A DNA stretch of 64,000 bases, from assembly GCA_900768795.1 (NCBI GenBank), contig CAAGEH010000014.1:1-64000 (forward strand), read 5' to 3'. The translations under genes and the position numbers were made by a program. The notes under the pieces were generated by a model, which had not been told where the DNA came from, searched no databases, and was given only the letters and a program-made list of their open reading frames with translations. Each line of letters begins with the position of its first letter. Within the stretch, counting starts at the first letter, position 1. Positions 8,450-17,028 of this stretch are shown here, one piece after another. Source of the stretch: an uncultured Collinsella sp. (GTDB lineage Bacteria > Actinomycetota > Coriobacteriia > Coriobacteriales > Coriobacteriaceae).

Positions 8450-9310
8450 ATGGAGATCAATGCATTCCAAGCCGCATTGTTCGGTCTGTTCGCCTGCCTG
8501 GCATCTCTGCCTGGCATGGGCGGCACGACGGTCGGCAACTACACCCTTGGTCGTCCGCTGGTCGCGGGTCTGATTGTCGGCATCATCATGGGCGATATCC
8601 AGTCGGGTATCCTCGTCGGTGCTGCCATCCAGGTCGTTTACATCGCCCTGGTCACCCCTGGCGGAACCGTTTCCGCTGATGTTCGTGCCGTGTCTTACAT
8701 CGGCATCCCGCTGGCCGTTCTTGCCATCAAGAGCCAAGGCATCGACCCGGGTTCGACCGAGGCAGCCGGCATGGCAGCTTCCCTCGGCGCAGCCGTCGGT
8801 ACGCTCGGCACCGTTCTGTTCTACGGTACCGCTACCATCAACCTGGTCTGGCAGGGCATGGGCTGGAAGTGGCTCGAGAAGGGCGACCTCCACAAGCTCT
8901 ATACGGTCAACTACATCCTGCCTTGGATCGGCCACATCATCTGCTCGTTCCTCCCGACGTTCGTCATCACCATGGGCGGCACCGGCATGGTCGCGCTCAT
9001 GAAGACCTATATGCCGATGGACGGCATCGCGATGAAGACGCTTTTCACCGTCGGTTCGCTGCTTCCTACCGTCGGTATCGCAATCCTGCTCAAGCAGGTT
9101 ATCTCCAAGCCGACGGATTTCCTCACGTTCTTCTTCGGCTTCACGCTGTCCGCCGTTATGGGCTGCAACCTGATCGCCGCCGCTGGCATCGGCTGCTTCT
9201 TTGCCCTGATCAACTACGAGATCGCTTCCCTCAAGATTGACCTCGCTAAGGCTCCTAAGGCTGCTATCGCCTCGAGCTCCGACGATGATGAGGAAGAGGA
9301 GGACATCTAA
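8450..9310 (+). CDS. PTS mannose/fructose/sorbose family subunit IIC
   Basis: Membrane permease subunit forming the sugar path with IID. The 286 residues contain about eight hydrophobic segments. The N-terminal FACLASLPGMGGTTVGNYTLGRPLVAGLIVG and GAAIQVVYIALVTPGGTVSAD are conserved IIC regions. The C-terminus ends in an acidic run (SSDDDEEEEDI), similar in character to the end of IIA. The start follows GGAAAGGGG. The stop overlaps the IID start by one base (TAATG), which points to translational coupling. Confidence 0.93.
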   Translation: MEINAFQAALFGLFACLASLPGMGGTTVGNYTLGRPLVAGLIVGIIMGDIQSGILVGAAIQVVYIALVTPGGTVSADVRAVSYIGIPLAVLAIKSQGIDPGSTEAAGMAASLGAAVGTLGTVLFYGTATINLVWQGMGWKWLEKGDLHKLYTVNYILPWIGHIICSFLPTFVITMGGTGMVALMKTYMPMDGIAMKTLFTVGSLLPTVGIAILLKQVISKPTDFLTFFFGFTLSAVMGCNLIAAAGIGCFFALINYEIASLKIDLAKAPKAAIASSSDDDEEEEDI

Positions 9311-10137
9311 TGGCAGAGAAGAAGAAACTCTCCAAGAAAACCCTTGCCAAGTCTTTCCGTAACTGGGCTTATGGCAACCTGACCTGCTTCTCGCAGGAGC
9401 ACATGCAGACCTTCGGCTACCTGTGCGCTATGCTCCCGATCGTCGAGGAGCTCTATGACGAGCCTGAGGATCAGAAGAAGGCTCTTCAGACCTACTCTGC
9501 ATTCTTTAACACCGAGCCTCAGATCGGCACCATGATTGTTGGCGTTACCGCTGGTCTCGAGGAGGCCCGCGCTAACGGCGAGGCCATCGACGACGACGCC
9601 ATCAATGGCATTCGCGCCGGTCTTATGGGCCCGCTCGCCGGCCTCGGCGACTCGCTGATCGTCGGTACGCTGATCCCGATCTTGCTCGGTATCGCTCTCG
9701 GCCTTTCCACGGGCGGTTCTCCGCTCGGCGCGATTTTCTATATCGTCGTGTGGAACCTCATCATGTTCTTTGGCATGAAGTTCGCCTACAACCAGGGCTA
9801 TGAGCTCGGCGGTAAGGCAGTCGAGGCACTTGTCGGCCCCAAGGCCAAGGCGCTTCGCGATTCCATCGTTATGGTCGGCACCATGGTTATCGGTGCTGTC
9901 GGTGCCACCTGGGTTTCCATCACGTGCTCCCCGAACCTTAAGCTGCCTGGTGGCGGTAAGTTCCAGGACACGCTCGATGGCATCTATCCGCATCTGCTGC
10001 CGATGGCCTTCATCATCTTCTGCTGGTACATGATGACCAAGAAGAAGGTCAACCCGGTCGTTATGATGCTGATCCTCGTGGTCATCGCATTCGTCGGTGT
10101 TCTCGTCGGCTTCTTCGACCCGGCGCTTAAGTACTAA
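9310..10137 (+). CDS. PTS mannose/fructose/sorbose family subunit IID
   Basis: Second membrane subunit of the mannose-type permease; specific to this PTS family. The N-terminal half carries the signature RNWAYGNLTCFSQEHMQTFGYLCAMLPIV and later GLMGPLAGLGDSLIVGTLIPI; the C-terminal half has several transmembrane helices. Length (275 aa) is usual. Its start overlaps the IIC stop, with an SD inside the end of IIC. It completes the operon, and no sugar-modifying enzyme is included. In other bacteria this permease is also a bacteriocin or phage receptor, but nothing here shows that. Confidence 0.93.
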   Translation: MAEKKKLSKKTLAKSFRNWAYGNLTCFSQEHMQTFGYLCAMLPIVEELYDEPEDQKKALQTYSAFFNTEPQIGTMIVGVTAGLEEARANGEAIDDDAINGIRAGLMGPLAGLGDSLIVGTLIPILLGIALGLSTGGSPLGAIFYIVVWNLIMFFGMKFAYNQGYELGGKAVEALVGPKAKALRDSIVMVGTMVIGAVGATWVSITCSPNLKLPGGGKFQDTLDGIYPHLLPMAFIIFCWYMMTKKKVNPVVMMLILVVIAFVGVLVGFFDPALKY

Positions 10138-10203
10138 GCGCGGGTGGCGTCCGACTCGAGTTCCATCGGTCGGAACAATCGGAGCAATAGGCTCCATGGC
10201 GGT

Positions 10204-10240
10204 GAGGGCCGCGTGAGCGGCGAGCTCGCGTGGCCCTCTT
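10204..10240 (+). terminator. probable terminator or 3'-stabilising hairpin after the PTS operon
   Basis: A 15-bp stem with two G-U pairs (10204-10218 with 10224-10238) and a 5-base loop, but only a short T tail. It may end the PTS mRNA or protect its 3' end. I see nothing else in 10138-10486 except AT-rich stretches that may hold the promoter of the next gene. Confidence 0.5.
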
Positions 10241-10486
10241 CCCGTTGATGCCGAACGTGCGACGCTGTGCGTCCGCTGCGGAAGGCAATGCGGTCGGGAA
10301 TCTCCTGATGATTGGCTGTTCCTACACGACAGGCTGTATTGTCTCCCGCAGGGGACGTTTTGTTTGAAGGCGAATATTCCGAGCGAAGTGCTTGCTTCAA
10401 AGAAGACGTATACACTGTTTCTCGTTTGAAATGGCTGAGCCGCTCGATGTAACGGGTGACGAGCAAGACGATATGACGCGGGCGCG

Positions 10487-10933
10487 GTGCGGGCAAACGA
10501 GACCGCCGAGCTCATGCGTCAATTGCGAGCAATGCAACGAAGGGACGTGCTCAAGATGAAAGAAAAGCATGGGAAGAAGATGAGCCGCGAGGCATTGATT
10601 GCCGAGGCAAAGCTTCAGACCGATGCCATTCAGCGCCTCAATGTTTGGCTCCGTTTGGGCTATTCGTTCGTTGCGGTCGGCTTTATCTTGGGACTTTGGG
10701 GTATGCAGGGTGGACCTGCCTGGGGTGTTCCCGCGGGCGTCGTGTGTCTTGTGATCGGTGCTCCCATCTCGATCATCCTTAAAATTGGCACCACCAATGC
10801 ACATAAAAACGTTGAGCGGATTTTAGCGGCTGCGGGCGTTGATGTCGAAGAGCTCAAGCGCCATAAAATGGGCGAGTCGGATTCGGATGAAAAAGACGGC
10901 GGACCCATCGCGGACGGCTCTTCGGAGAAGTAG
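10487..10933 (+). CDS. hypothetical two-helix membrane protein
   Basis: No family recognised. The 148 residues divide into a charged N-terminal helix (residues 1-50, rich in Lys/Arg/Glu/Met, possibly coiled), two hydrophobic helices at about 57-75 and 80-103, and a charged C-terminal tail ending in DSDEKDGGPIADGSSEK. The start is uncertain. GTG at 10487 is the first possible codon after an in-frame stop, but its SD is poor; ATG at 10514 is the alternative. It stands alone between the PTS operon and a MarR gene on the same strand. Confidence 0.6.
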   Translation: MRANETAELMRQLRAMQRRDVLKMKEKHGKKMSREALIAEAKLQTDAIQRLNVWLRLGYSFVAVGFILGLWGMQGGPAWGVPAGVVCLVIGAPISIILKIGTTNAHKNVERILAAAGVDVEELKRHKMGESDSDEKDGGPIADGSSEK

Positions 10934-11048
10934 CCGCGCCCGTATGCAAGGATGGCCGTTTCTTACGGTTGCCCGCAAGGCGCCGGAGCGCTTGGTCGCA
11001 GCAGCGTGAATTTGTATGGGCAATCCAGACATTTCGATGCCCGCGCAA

Positions 11049-11077
11049 TTGCGTTTTAGCAGGTAGCCGCTTATAGT
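11049..11077 (+). promoter_or_regulatory. candidate promoter for the MarR gene
   Basis: TTGCGT (11049-11054), a 17-base spacer and TATAGT (11072-11077), about 85 bases before the MarR start. The rest of the 10934-11161 gap shows no other clear signal. Confidence 0.5.
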
Positions 11078-11161
11078 TGCTTGTATAAACTTTATGAGTG
11101 CTGCCGCGTTCCAGCCTTTGAGTTGGGGCGCGGTTTATTCGTTGGTAATCGTTGACGGCAG

Positions 11162-11614
11162 ATGGGATTTCGGGTGGACTACGAAAAGGTTGCACGACAG
11201 TTGATCGTGTACTCGCGCTCACTCGCTAAAGGGTCTCTCGAGAGCGTCGGTGGAGCCTCTGTGGGCGAGATGCCCGTGCTCCAGTTTTTATCGAGCCAAA
11301 ACGGTGATGTCATTCCGTCGGAAATCGCCAAAAAGCTCAAGTTCTCGCGTGCGCGCATGTCGCATATTCTCGATTCGCTCGAGACCAAGGGGTTTATCAC
11401 GCGCCGTCCCGATCCGAGCGACCGCCGTCGCGTGCTCGTGGCGATTACGGATAAGGGTAGGGAGTTCGCTGCCGAAAAGCACGCAGAGTCGGTATCATCG
11501 CTTGCCAAACAGCTGTCTTCGCTGGGTGAGCATGACGCGCAGGAGCTTGTCCGTATTCTTAACAAGGCGTACAGCATCACGTATGATGCGGACGATTATC
11601 TAGACAACTTGTAA
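11162..11614 (+). CDS. MarR family transcriptional regulator
   Basis: Dimeric winged-helix repressor family that usually senses small phenolic, oxidant or metabolite ligands. Residues 38-100 form the winged helix: PVLQFLSSQNGDVIPSEIAKKL, then the recognition helix SRARMSHILDSLETKGFI, then the wing RRPDPSDRRRVLVAITDKG, a MarR hallmark. Flanking helices form the dimer interface; at 150 aa the length is typical. No strong SD precedes ATG 11162, and GTG 11174 is an alternative. No divergent target gene is adjacent, so its regulon is unknown. A terminator and the hpt promoter follow directly. Confidence 0.9.
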   Translation: MGFRVDYEKVARQLIVYSRSLAKGSLESVGGASVGEMPVLQFLSSQNGDVIPSEIAKKLKFSRARMSHILDSLETKGFITRRPDPSDRRRVLVAITDKGREFAAEKHAESVSSLAKQLSSLGEHDAQELVRILNKAYSITYDADDYLDNL

Positions 11615-11624
11615 AGCATGACGA

Positions 11625-11656
11625 GGTGCCTGACCAGTTGGGACAGGTGCCTTTTT
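11625..11656 (+). terminator. intrinsic terminator after the MarR gene
   Basis: GGTGCCTG (11625-11632) pairs with CAGGTGCC (11644-11651) using two G-U pairs, followed by TTTTT at 11652-11656. Confidence 0.65.
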
Positions 11657-11667
11657 GGTTGTAGAAT
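11638..11667 (+). promoter_or_regulatory. candidate hpt-ftsH promoter
   Basis: TTGGGA (11638-11643), an 18-base spacer and TAGAAT (11662-11667), overlapping the preceding terminator. It lies about 80 bases before the hpt SD. Confidence 0.45.
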
Positions 11668-11754
11668 GGGAAACTCGTCCGGTTCTTTACCGTTATGGTG
11701 CAAATCGGATGTACAGTGCATAACTGCAAAGGACCAAACGCAGAAGGGGTTGGC

Positions 11755-12303
11755 ATGAACGAGCAGCATCCGGATATCGAGACGGTGCTTTTGTCCCAAG
11801 AGGATATTGAGGGCATCGTTGCCCGCATGGGCGAGGAGATTACGCGCGATTACGCAGGTAAGGACCTAGTTCTTATCGCCGTGTTGCGCGGTGCCGTGGT
11901 CTTTATGGGCGATTTGATGCGCAAGATCGAGCTTCCCACCAATATCGACTTTATGGCCGTGTCGAGCTATGGCGACGGCGTTAAGTCGTCTGGTGTCGTG
12001 CGCATCATCAAGGACCTCGACATCGATATCAAAGGCCGCAACGTTTTGATCGTCGAGGACATTCTCGATTCCGGCCTCACGCTCAACTATCTTATGAAGA
12101 ACCTGTCGAGCCGCAAGCCCGCATCGCTCGAGGTCGCCGCCTTCCTTTGGAAGGACGTCGAGGGCCGCACGTCGGCCGTTACGCCCAAGTACGTGGGCGC
12201 GCATGTGCCCGATGCGTTTGTGGTGGGCTACGGTCTCGATTATGCCGAGCGCTACCGCAACCTTCCCTTCCTGGGTGTTCTTAAACCGGAGGTCTATTCG
12301 TAG
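11755..12303 (+). CDS. hpt: hypoxanthine phosphoribosyltransferase
   Basis: Purine salvage enzyme converting hypoxanthine or guanine plus PRPP to IMP or GMP. The PRPP-binding signature VLIVEDILDSGLTL is at residues 97-110, and the flexible-loop SSYGDG at 70-75. VLRGAVVFMGDL near 43-54 and VGYGLDYAERYRNLP near the C-terminus complete the fold. The ATG at 11755 has SD AAGGGG at five bases; an upstream in-frame ATG at 11695 lacks one. The 182-residue length is standard. Only two bases separate it from ftsH, so they form an operon. Confidence 0.95.
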   Translation: MNEQHPDIETVLLSQEDIEGIVARMGEEITRDYAGKDLVLIAVLRGAVVFMGDLMRKIELPTNIDFMAVSSYGDGVKSSGVVRIIKDLDIDIKGRNVLIVEDILDSGLTLNYLMKNLSSRKPASLEVAAFLWKDVEGRTSAVTPKYVGAHVPDAFVVGYGLDYAERYRNLPFLGVLKPEVYS

Positions 12304-12305
12304 TT

Positions 12306-14516
12306 ATGACGTTCACTGCATGTGAAACTTTTGACAATCCTGCCGCACCGCGCTTGCTGCACGCCGACGGCGACAACAACGGTACTGGCAACGGCGGCAA
12401 TGGTGGCAAGCGCCACAACGACAATATCCCGCCCGAGCAGCGCCTTATGATGGGGCCTGGGGGGCAGCGCCCCCGTCGTCACATCTCGTGGCTCTATTTT
12501 GTGCTGGCCTGCGCCCTGCTCGCCTATTTGTTCTTTAACATGGGCACGGATTTTGCCTCCAACACGAGCACGGATAAGCTGCCTGCCAACCAGATGATCA
12601 CGGCCATTAAAGACGGGCGCGTCTCTTCGCTTACCTATACCACCGCCAATGGGTCGATTTCGGGTACCTATTGGCGTACCAAAGCCGACAAACGTGCCGG
12701 TCAAAAGGCACGTGGATTTTCATCTGCATATGCTGGCGCCGACTCGCTCGGCGAGCTTATGGCAAAGCACCCCAAGACTACCTATATCGTTAACAACAAC
12801 GATCCAAACTTCTGGAGCGACTTGCTGCTGAGCGTGCTTCCCACGCTCGCGCTGTTCGTGATGATCATCTTCTTTATGCGGCAAATGTCTGCTGCCAACG
12901 GCAAGCAGATGCAGTTTGGTAAGACCAACGCAAAGATGACCGAGGCGACGCGTCCTAAAGTCAAGTTTGCCGATGTCGCGGGTATCGACGAGGCGGTCGA
13001 GGAGCTCGAGGAGATTCGCGACTTTTTGTCCGACCCCGAGCGCTACCGCAAGCTCGGTGCCAAGATTCCGCGTGGCGTGCTGCTCGTCGGCCCTCCGGGA
13101 ACGGGCAAGACACTGCTGGCAAAGGCCGTCGCCGGCGAGGCAGGCGTGCCGTTCTTCAGCATCTCCGGCTCCGACTTCGTCGAGATGTTCGTGGGCGTGG
13201 GCGCGAGCCGCGTACGCGACCTGTTTAAAGAGGCCAAGGCGCAGAGCCCGTCGATTATCTTTATCGATGAGATCGATGCCGTCGGACGCCAGCGTGGCGC
13301 TGGTTTGGGCGGCGGTCATGACGAGCGTGAACAGACGCTTAACCAGCTACTTGTCGAGATGGACGGTTTTGAGGAGACCGAGTCGGTCATTCTGATTGCC
13401 GCCACCAACCGCCCCGATATTCTCGATCCGGCGCTGCTGCGTCCCGGTCGTTTTGACCGCCAGGTCACGGTTGATCGTCCCGATGTAAAAGGCCGCGAGG
13501 CGATCCTGCGCGTTCATGCGCAGAATAAGCCGGTTGCTGCGGACGTGAGCTTTGACAAACTTGCAAAGCTCACCGTTGGATTCACCGGCGCAGACCTCGC
13601 AAATCTTCTGAATGAGGCCGCACTTTTGACTGCCCGTCGTAATAAATCGATTATCGGCATGGACGAAATCGAAGAGTCTATGGAGCGCGTGATTGCCGGA
13701 CCTCAAAAGAAGGCCCGCGTTATGACCGAGTCCGAGCGTACGACGATTGCGTTCCACGAGAGCGGTCATGCGCTGGTGGGGCACATTCTTGAGCACTCCG
13801 ATCCCGTGCACAAGATTTCGATTGTGGCTCGCGGCCAGGCACTTGGCTACACGCTGCAGCTGCCGACCGAGGACCATTACCTCAAGACAAAGAACGAGAT
13901 GCTCGACGAGCTCGCCGTGTTCTTGGGCGGTCGCACCGCCGAGGAGCTCATGTGCGATGACATCACGTCGGGCGCGAGCAACGATCTCGAGCGCGCAACC
14001 AAGATGGCGCGCGAAATGGTCACGCGTTTGGGTATGAGCGAGGAGCTGGGCACGCAGGTGTTCGGCGAGGCTCAGCATCAGGTGTTCCTGGGGCGCGACT
14101 ATGCTGACCATCAGGATTATTCCGAAGAGACCGCGCGTCGCATCGACGTCGAGGTTCAGCGTATTATGCGCGAGGCGCATCACCGTGCCGAGGAGATTTT
14201 GGCTGCGCGTCGCGACCAGCTTGAGCTTATGGCAAAGGTTCTTCTTGAGCGCGAGACAGTCGAGGGCGATGCGGTGGATGCCCTGCTCGACAACAAGTGG
14301 GATGAATACTTGGCTCGTGAGGGTGCATCGGAAGATGACTCAACGGCTAACAAGAAGCGCAAGCCTCGCATGAATGAAGAGGAGCTTGCTGCCGATGCGG
14401 CTGCATATGCTCAGGCAGCGATGGGTGAGGACGGCGTTGCCGGAGGCAGCAAAGACGGCGATACCGATACAAAGCCCGAGGGCGATCATGAGGAGCATCC
14501 GACGGAGGAAAGCTAG
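12306..14516 (+). CDS. ftsH: ATP-dependent zinc metalloprotease FtsH
   Basis: Membrane-anchored AAA+ protease that degrades misfolded membrane proteins and regulators. Order of parts: a Gly/Asn-rich cytoplasmic N-terminus of about 60 residues, TM1 about 62-80, an extracytoplasmic domain, TM2 about 172-191, Walker A GPPGTGKT at 262-269, Walker [13 protein letters not shown], the second region of homology RPGRFDR, and the zinc motif HESGH at 484-488. The C-terminal 60 residues form an acidic, low-complexity tail. At 736 aa it is longer than E. coli FtsH because of both tails. The best SD (GGAGG) lies in the hpt 3' end, about 14 bases upstream, which suggests coupling. Confidence 0.96.
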   Translation: MTFTACETFDNPAAPRLLHADGDNNGTGNGGNGGKRHNDNIPPEQRLMMGPGGQRPRRHISWLYFVLACALLAYLFFNMGTDFASNTSTDKLPANQMITAIKDGRVSSLTYTTANGSISGTYWRTKADKRAGQKARGFSSAYAGADSLGELMAKHPKTTYIVNNNDPNFWSDLLLSVLPTLALFVMIIFFMRQMSAANGKQMQFGKTNAKMTEATRPKVKFADVAGIDEAVEELEEIRDFLSDPERYRKLGAKIPRGVLLVGPPGTGKTLLAKAVAGEAGVPFFSISGSDFVEMFVGVGASRVRDLFKEAKAQSPSIIFIDEIDAVGRQRGAGLGGGHDEREQTLNQLLVEMDGFEETESVILIAATNRPDILDPALLRPGRFDRQVTVDRPDVKGREAILRVHAQNKPVAADVSFDKLAKLTVGFTGADLANLLNEAALLTARRNKSIIGMDEIEESMERVIAGPQKKARVMTESERTTIAFHESGHALVGHILEHSDPVHKISIVARGQALGYTLQLPTEDHYLKTKNEMLDELAVFLGGRTAEELMCDDITSGASNDLERATKMAREMVTRLGMSEELGTQVFGEAQHQVFLGRDYADHQDYSEETARRIDVEVQRIMREAHHRAEEILAARRDQLELMAKVLLERETVEGDAVDALLDNKWDEYLAREGASEDDSTANKKRKPRMNEEELAADAAAYAQAAMGEDGVAGGSKDGDTDTKPEGDHEEHPTEES

Positions 14517-14573
14517 CCGTTTCACTCCATAAGACGATTGCGTTCTGCGCATCGCCGAGTTCATAGGCCTGCA

Positions 14574-14624
14574 ACGTGCCGATTTCTCGCAGACGATATC
14601 TGCAAGAAATCGGCACGTGCTTTT
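14574..14624 (+). terminator. strong intrinsic terminator after ftsH
   Basis: A perfect 14-bp outer stem (14574-14587 with 14605-14618), a 5-bp inner stem (14589-14593 with 14599-14603), then TTTT at 14621-14624. A -10-like TACAAT at 14638-14643 follows for the next gene, without a good -35. Confidence 0.85.
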
Positions 14625-14699
14625 GTTCGGTAAAGCGTACAATTACCGCATGCGACTAATGAAGCGCTGCGATTTGCCGCGCTTTTGAAAGGGGACCCT

Positions 14700-15896
14700 A
14701 TGATTAACGAAACCATGTATGCGCGCGGCGCCGAAAGCTCGATTATTCGCGAGATTTTCTCGTACGGTCTCGAGCGGAAAGCCCAGATCGGTGCTGATAA
14801 GGTGTTCGATTTTTCGCTGGGCAACCCTAGCGTGCCCGCACCTGCCTCCGTGGCGGAGTCCATCAAACACTCACTTGATACGCTTCCTTCCGACCAGCTG
14901 CATGGTTATACTCCCGCTCCCGGTCTGCCGGAGGCCCGCAAGGCTGTTGCCGATTCGCTCAACCGTCGTTTCGGTACTTCCTACGAGGGCAGCAACGTTT
15001 TTTTGACCTGTGGAGCAGCGGCTTCGCTCACCTGCGCGCTTAATGCTGTCACCAACCCGGGAGACGAGGTTATCGTTATAGCCCCATATTTCCCCGAGTA
15101 CCGCGTGTGGATCGAAAAAGCCGGTTGCACGTGCGTGGAAGCGCCCGCTAAGGAAGAGACGTTTCAGATAAGTGTCGGCAACGTACTCAACGCCATTACC
15201 GACAAGACCGCTGCTATCATTATCGATTCGCCCAATAATCCTACGGGTGCTGTTTATACCAAGGACACGCTGACGCGTTTGGCAAATATCCTGCGCGAGA
15301 AGAACGAGGAGCGCGACCCCGAGAATCCGATCATGCTCATCTCTGATGAACCGTATCGTGAAATCGTTTACGGTGCTGAAGTGCCTTGGGTCCCGGCGAT
15401 CTATGAGAACACGATTGTGTGCTATTCGTATTCCAAGTCCCTCTCGCTGCCGGGTGAGCGCGTGGGCTGGGTGCTTGTGCCCAACACCAATCCACAGGCC
15501 GAGCGTATCATGCCCGCTGTCGCCGGAGCTGCTCGCACGCTTGGTTTTGTCTGCGCGCCCGCGCTTTTCCAGCGTGTGATCATCGATTGCATCGATGAAC
15601 CGAGCGACGTCGCGGCGTATGCACGCAACCGCTATGAACTTACCGACGCCCTTGGAGAGTACGGCTATACGTTTGTTGAGCCCGATGGCGCATTCTACCT
15701 GTGGGTTAAGGCTCTTGAGCCTGACGCCAACGCATTCTGTGAGCGTGCCAAGAAATATGAACTGCTTGTTGTTCCATCTGATAGTTTTGGCGTTCCGGGC
15801 TGGTTCCGTCTGGGCTATTGCGTGAGCTACGAGACTATCGTCAACTCGCTGACTGCGTGGAAGGCGCTTGCAGACGAGTATCGTAAAATCCGTTAA
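14700..15896 (+). CDS. class I/II pyridoxal-phosphate aminotransferase
   Basis: Fold-type I aminotransferase of the aspartate/aromatic type. Visible are the glycine-rich cofactor loop TCGAAASLTCAL near 97-108, the SPNNPTGAVY substrate/cofactor site near 178, ISDEPY near 214, and the Schiff-base lysine in YSYSKSLSLPGERVGW (Lys about 246). The C-terminal FRLGYC provides the carboxylate-binding arginine. ATG 14700 has SD GAAAGGGG; an in-frame TTG at 14685 lies within that SD region and is unlikely. The PHP protein starts 24 bases downstream, so the pair is probably co-transcribed. The amino donor cannot be assigned. Confidence 0.9.
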   Translation: MINETMYARGAESSIIREIFSYGLERKAQIGADKVFDFSLGNPSVPAPASVAESIKHSLDTLPSDQLHGYTPAPGLPEARKAVADSLNRRFGTSYEGSNVFLTCGAAASLTCALNAVTNPGDEVIVIAPYFPEYRVWIEKAGCTCVEAPAKEETFQISVGNVLNAITDKTAAIIIDSPNNPTGAVYTKDTLTRLANILREKNEERDPENPIMLISDEPYREIVYGAEVPWVPAIYENTIVCYSYSKSLSLPGERVGWVLVPNTNPQAERIMPAVAGAARTLGFVCAPALFQRVIIDCIDEPSDVAAYARNRYELTDALGEYGYTFVEPDGAFYLWVKALEPDANAFCERAKKYELLVVPSDSFGVPGWFRLGYCVSYETIVNSLTAWKALADEYRKIR

Positions 15897-15920
15897 TCGG
15901 TTTATCGGTTAAGGAGAACT

Positions 15921-16739
15921 ATGCCTTACAAGATCGCTGCCGATATCCATACGCACACGCTTTATTCGCAACACGCGTACTCGACAATTTTGGAAAACGT
16001 GAAAGCCGCGCAAGATACGGGGCTCGAGGTGCTGGGGTCGGCCGATCATTTGAGCTGCATGACGGCCGCAGAGCTCGACCTCCGTAATTACCAGTTCTTC
16101 ATCAACCAGAGCATTTGGCCTCGTATGTGGGATAACCTGCTGCTTTTGCGCGGTGCCGAGGTTGATATCCTTTCGCTTGATGGCAAGCTGTTTGGTCAGG
16201 ACGTTCCGGTTGAAAACAACATTACCGGGCACCCCTACAAGTACGATCACACGCTCTTCGAGCTTTGCGCGGAGGGTCTCGATTATCTGGTGGCAAGTGT
16301 TCATCGTAACGATTTCGCCGACGGCGCGACGATTGCCCAAACGACCGAGATGTATATTCGTGCGTTGGAAAATCCCAAGGTCTTCGTGTTGGGACATACC
16401 GGGAGATCGTCTGTTCCGTTTGATATCGATGAGGTCGTGTTGGCGGCGAAGGCCAAGCACAAACTGATTGAGATTAACGAGCACAGTCTCGAATCGGATT
16501 CTCAGGGGCGCAGTGTCAAGGCGTGCCGAAAGATTGCGGAGCGGTGTGCCGAGCTGGGCGTGGGGATTACGGTTTCGACCGATGCGCATATTGCACCTGC
16601 TATCGGTAAGTTCGATTTGACGCAGAACTTTTTGGAAGAGATTCATTTTCCGCAGGAGCTTATTGTGGGCAAGAGCCGTGCTGCGTTGCTCGATGAGATG
16701 CGCGCGGCGGGCGTGTGCGACCTCGTGCGATACACATAA
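15921..16739 (+). CDS. PHP domain phosphoesterase (YcdX-like)
   Basis: Metal-dependent phosphoesterase of the polymerase-and-histidinol-phosphatase fold. The N-terminal ADIHTHTLYSQHAYS holds the first metal ligands. GSADH near 37, HRND near 130, GHTGR near 155 and TDAHIA near 212 supply the rest, matching the YcdX/YcdX-like subfamily of single-domain PHP proteins. The 272-residue length is normal. SD AAGGAG is seven bases before the start. It follows the aminotransferase closely. A histidinol-phosphatase role is possible but not supported by neighbouring his genes. Confidence 0.88.
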   Translation: MPYKIAADIHTHTLYSQHAYSTILENVKAAQDTGLEVLGSADHLSCMTAAELDLRNYQFFINQSIWPRMWDNLLLLRGAEVDILSLDGKLFGQDVPVENNITGHPYKYDHTLFELCAEGLDYLVASVHRNDFADGATIAQTTEMYIRALENPKVFVLGHTGRSSVPFDIDEVVLAAKAKHKLIEINEHSLESDSQGRSVKACRKIAERCAELGVGITVSTDAHIAPAIGKFDLTQNFLEEIHFPQELIVGKSRAALLDEMRAAGVCDLVRYT

Positions 16740-16856
16740 CAGCTGAAAACAACCGTAAGAATTTTGCCGATATGTGTGGCCCGTTTCTATCGAGGACGGG
16801 CTACATTACGTTGCCTGGACGTGAGCGTGCCGTTTCCAGGTGTCGTTTCATTCTCG

Positions 16857-17019
16857 TCTCTCTAAATGTCTCTCTAAACTCGTAAGATAGGTTCGAGAGT
16901 TCTACCTGCAAGTTTGCTCTGTCTCTCTAAATATCTCTCTAAGATTGTCTGTCATTCAGAGAGATATTTAGAGAGATATGCTAAAATTTAGAGAGATAAT
17001 GCTCGATATTTTAGAGAGA
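16857..17019 (+). promoter_or_regulatory. iteron array and extended -10 promoter of the AlbA_2-domain gene
   Basis: Four forward TCTCTCTAA(A/G) units (16857, 16869, 16922, 16934) and four inverted TT(T/C)AGAGAGA units (16955, 16967, 16987, 17010). Members of three pairs are offset by exactly 12 bp. An extended -10, TGC-TAAAAT, lies at 16979-16987 between two inverted units. The last unit (17010-17019) supplies the only SD-like AGAGAG before the ATG at 17029. Occupancy would therefore block both the promoter and the start region. Confidence 0.7.
16869..16978 (+). repeat. 110-bp direct repeat, upstream copy
   Basis: About 92% identical (roughly nine differences) to 18779-18888, in the same orientation, on either side of the AlbA_2-domain gene. 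The copy contains TCTCTCTAAA at 16869 and 16922, TCTCTCTAAG at 16934, and inverted forms at 16955 and 16967. The homology stops just before the extended -10 of the gene. Confidence 0.9.
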
Positions 17020-17028
17020 TGATGCACG

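Noticed and set aside
16857..17019. CRISPR-like array
   Set aside because: Units are 10 bp, occur in both orientations and are not separated by uniform unique spacers; no cas genes are near.
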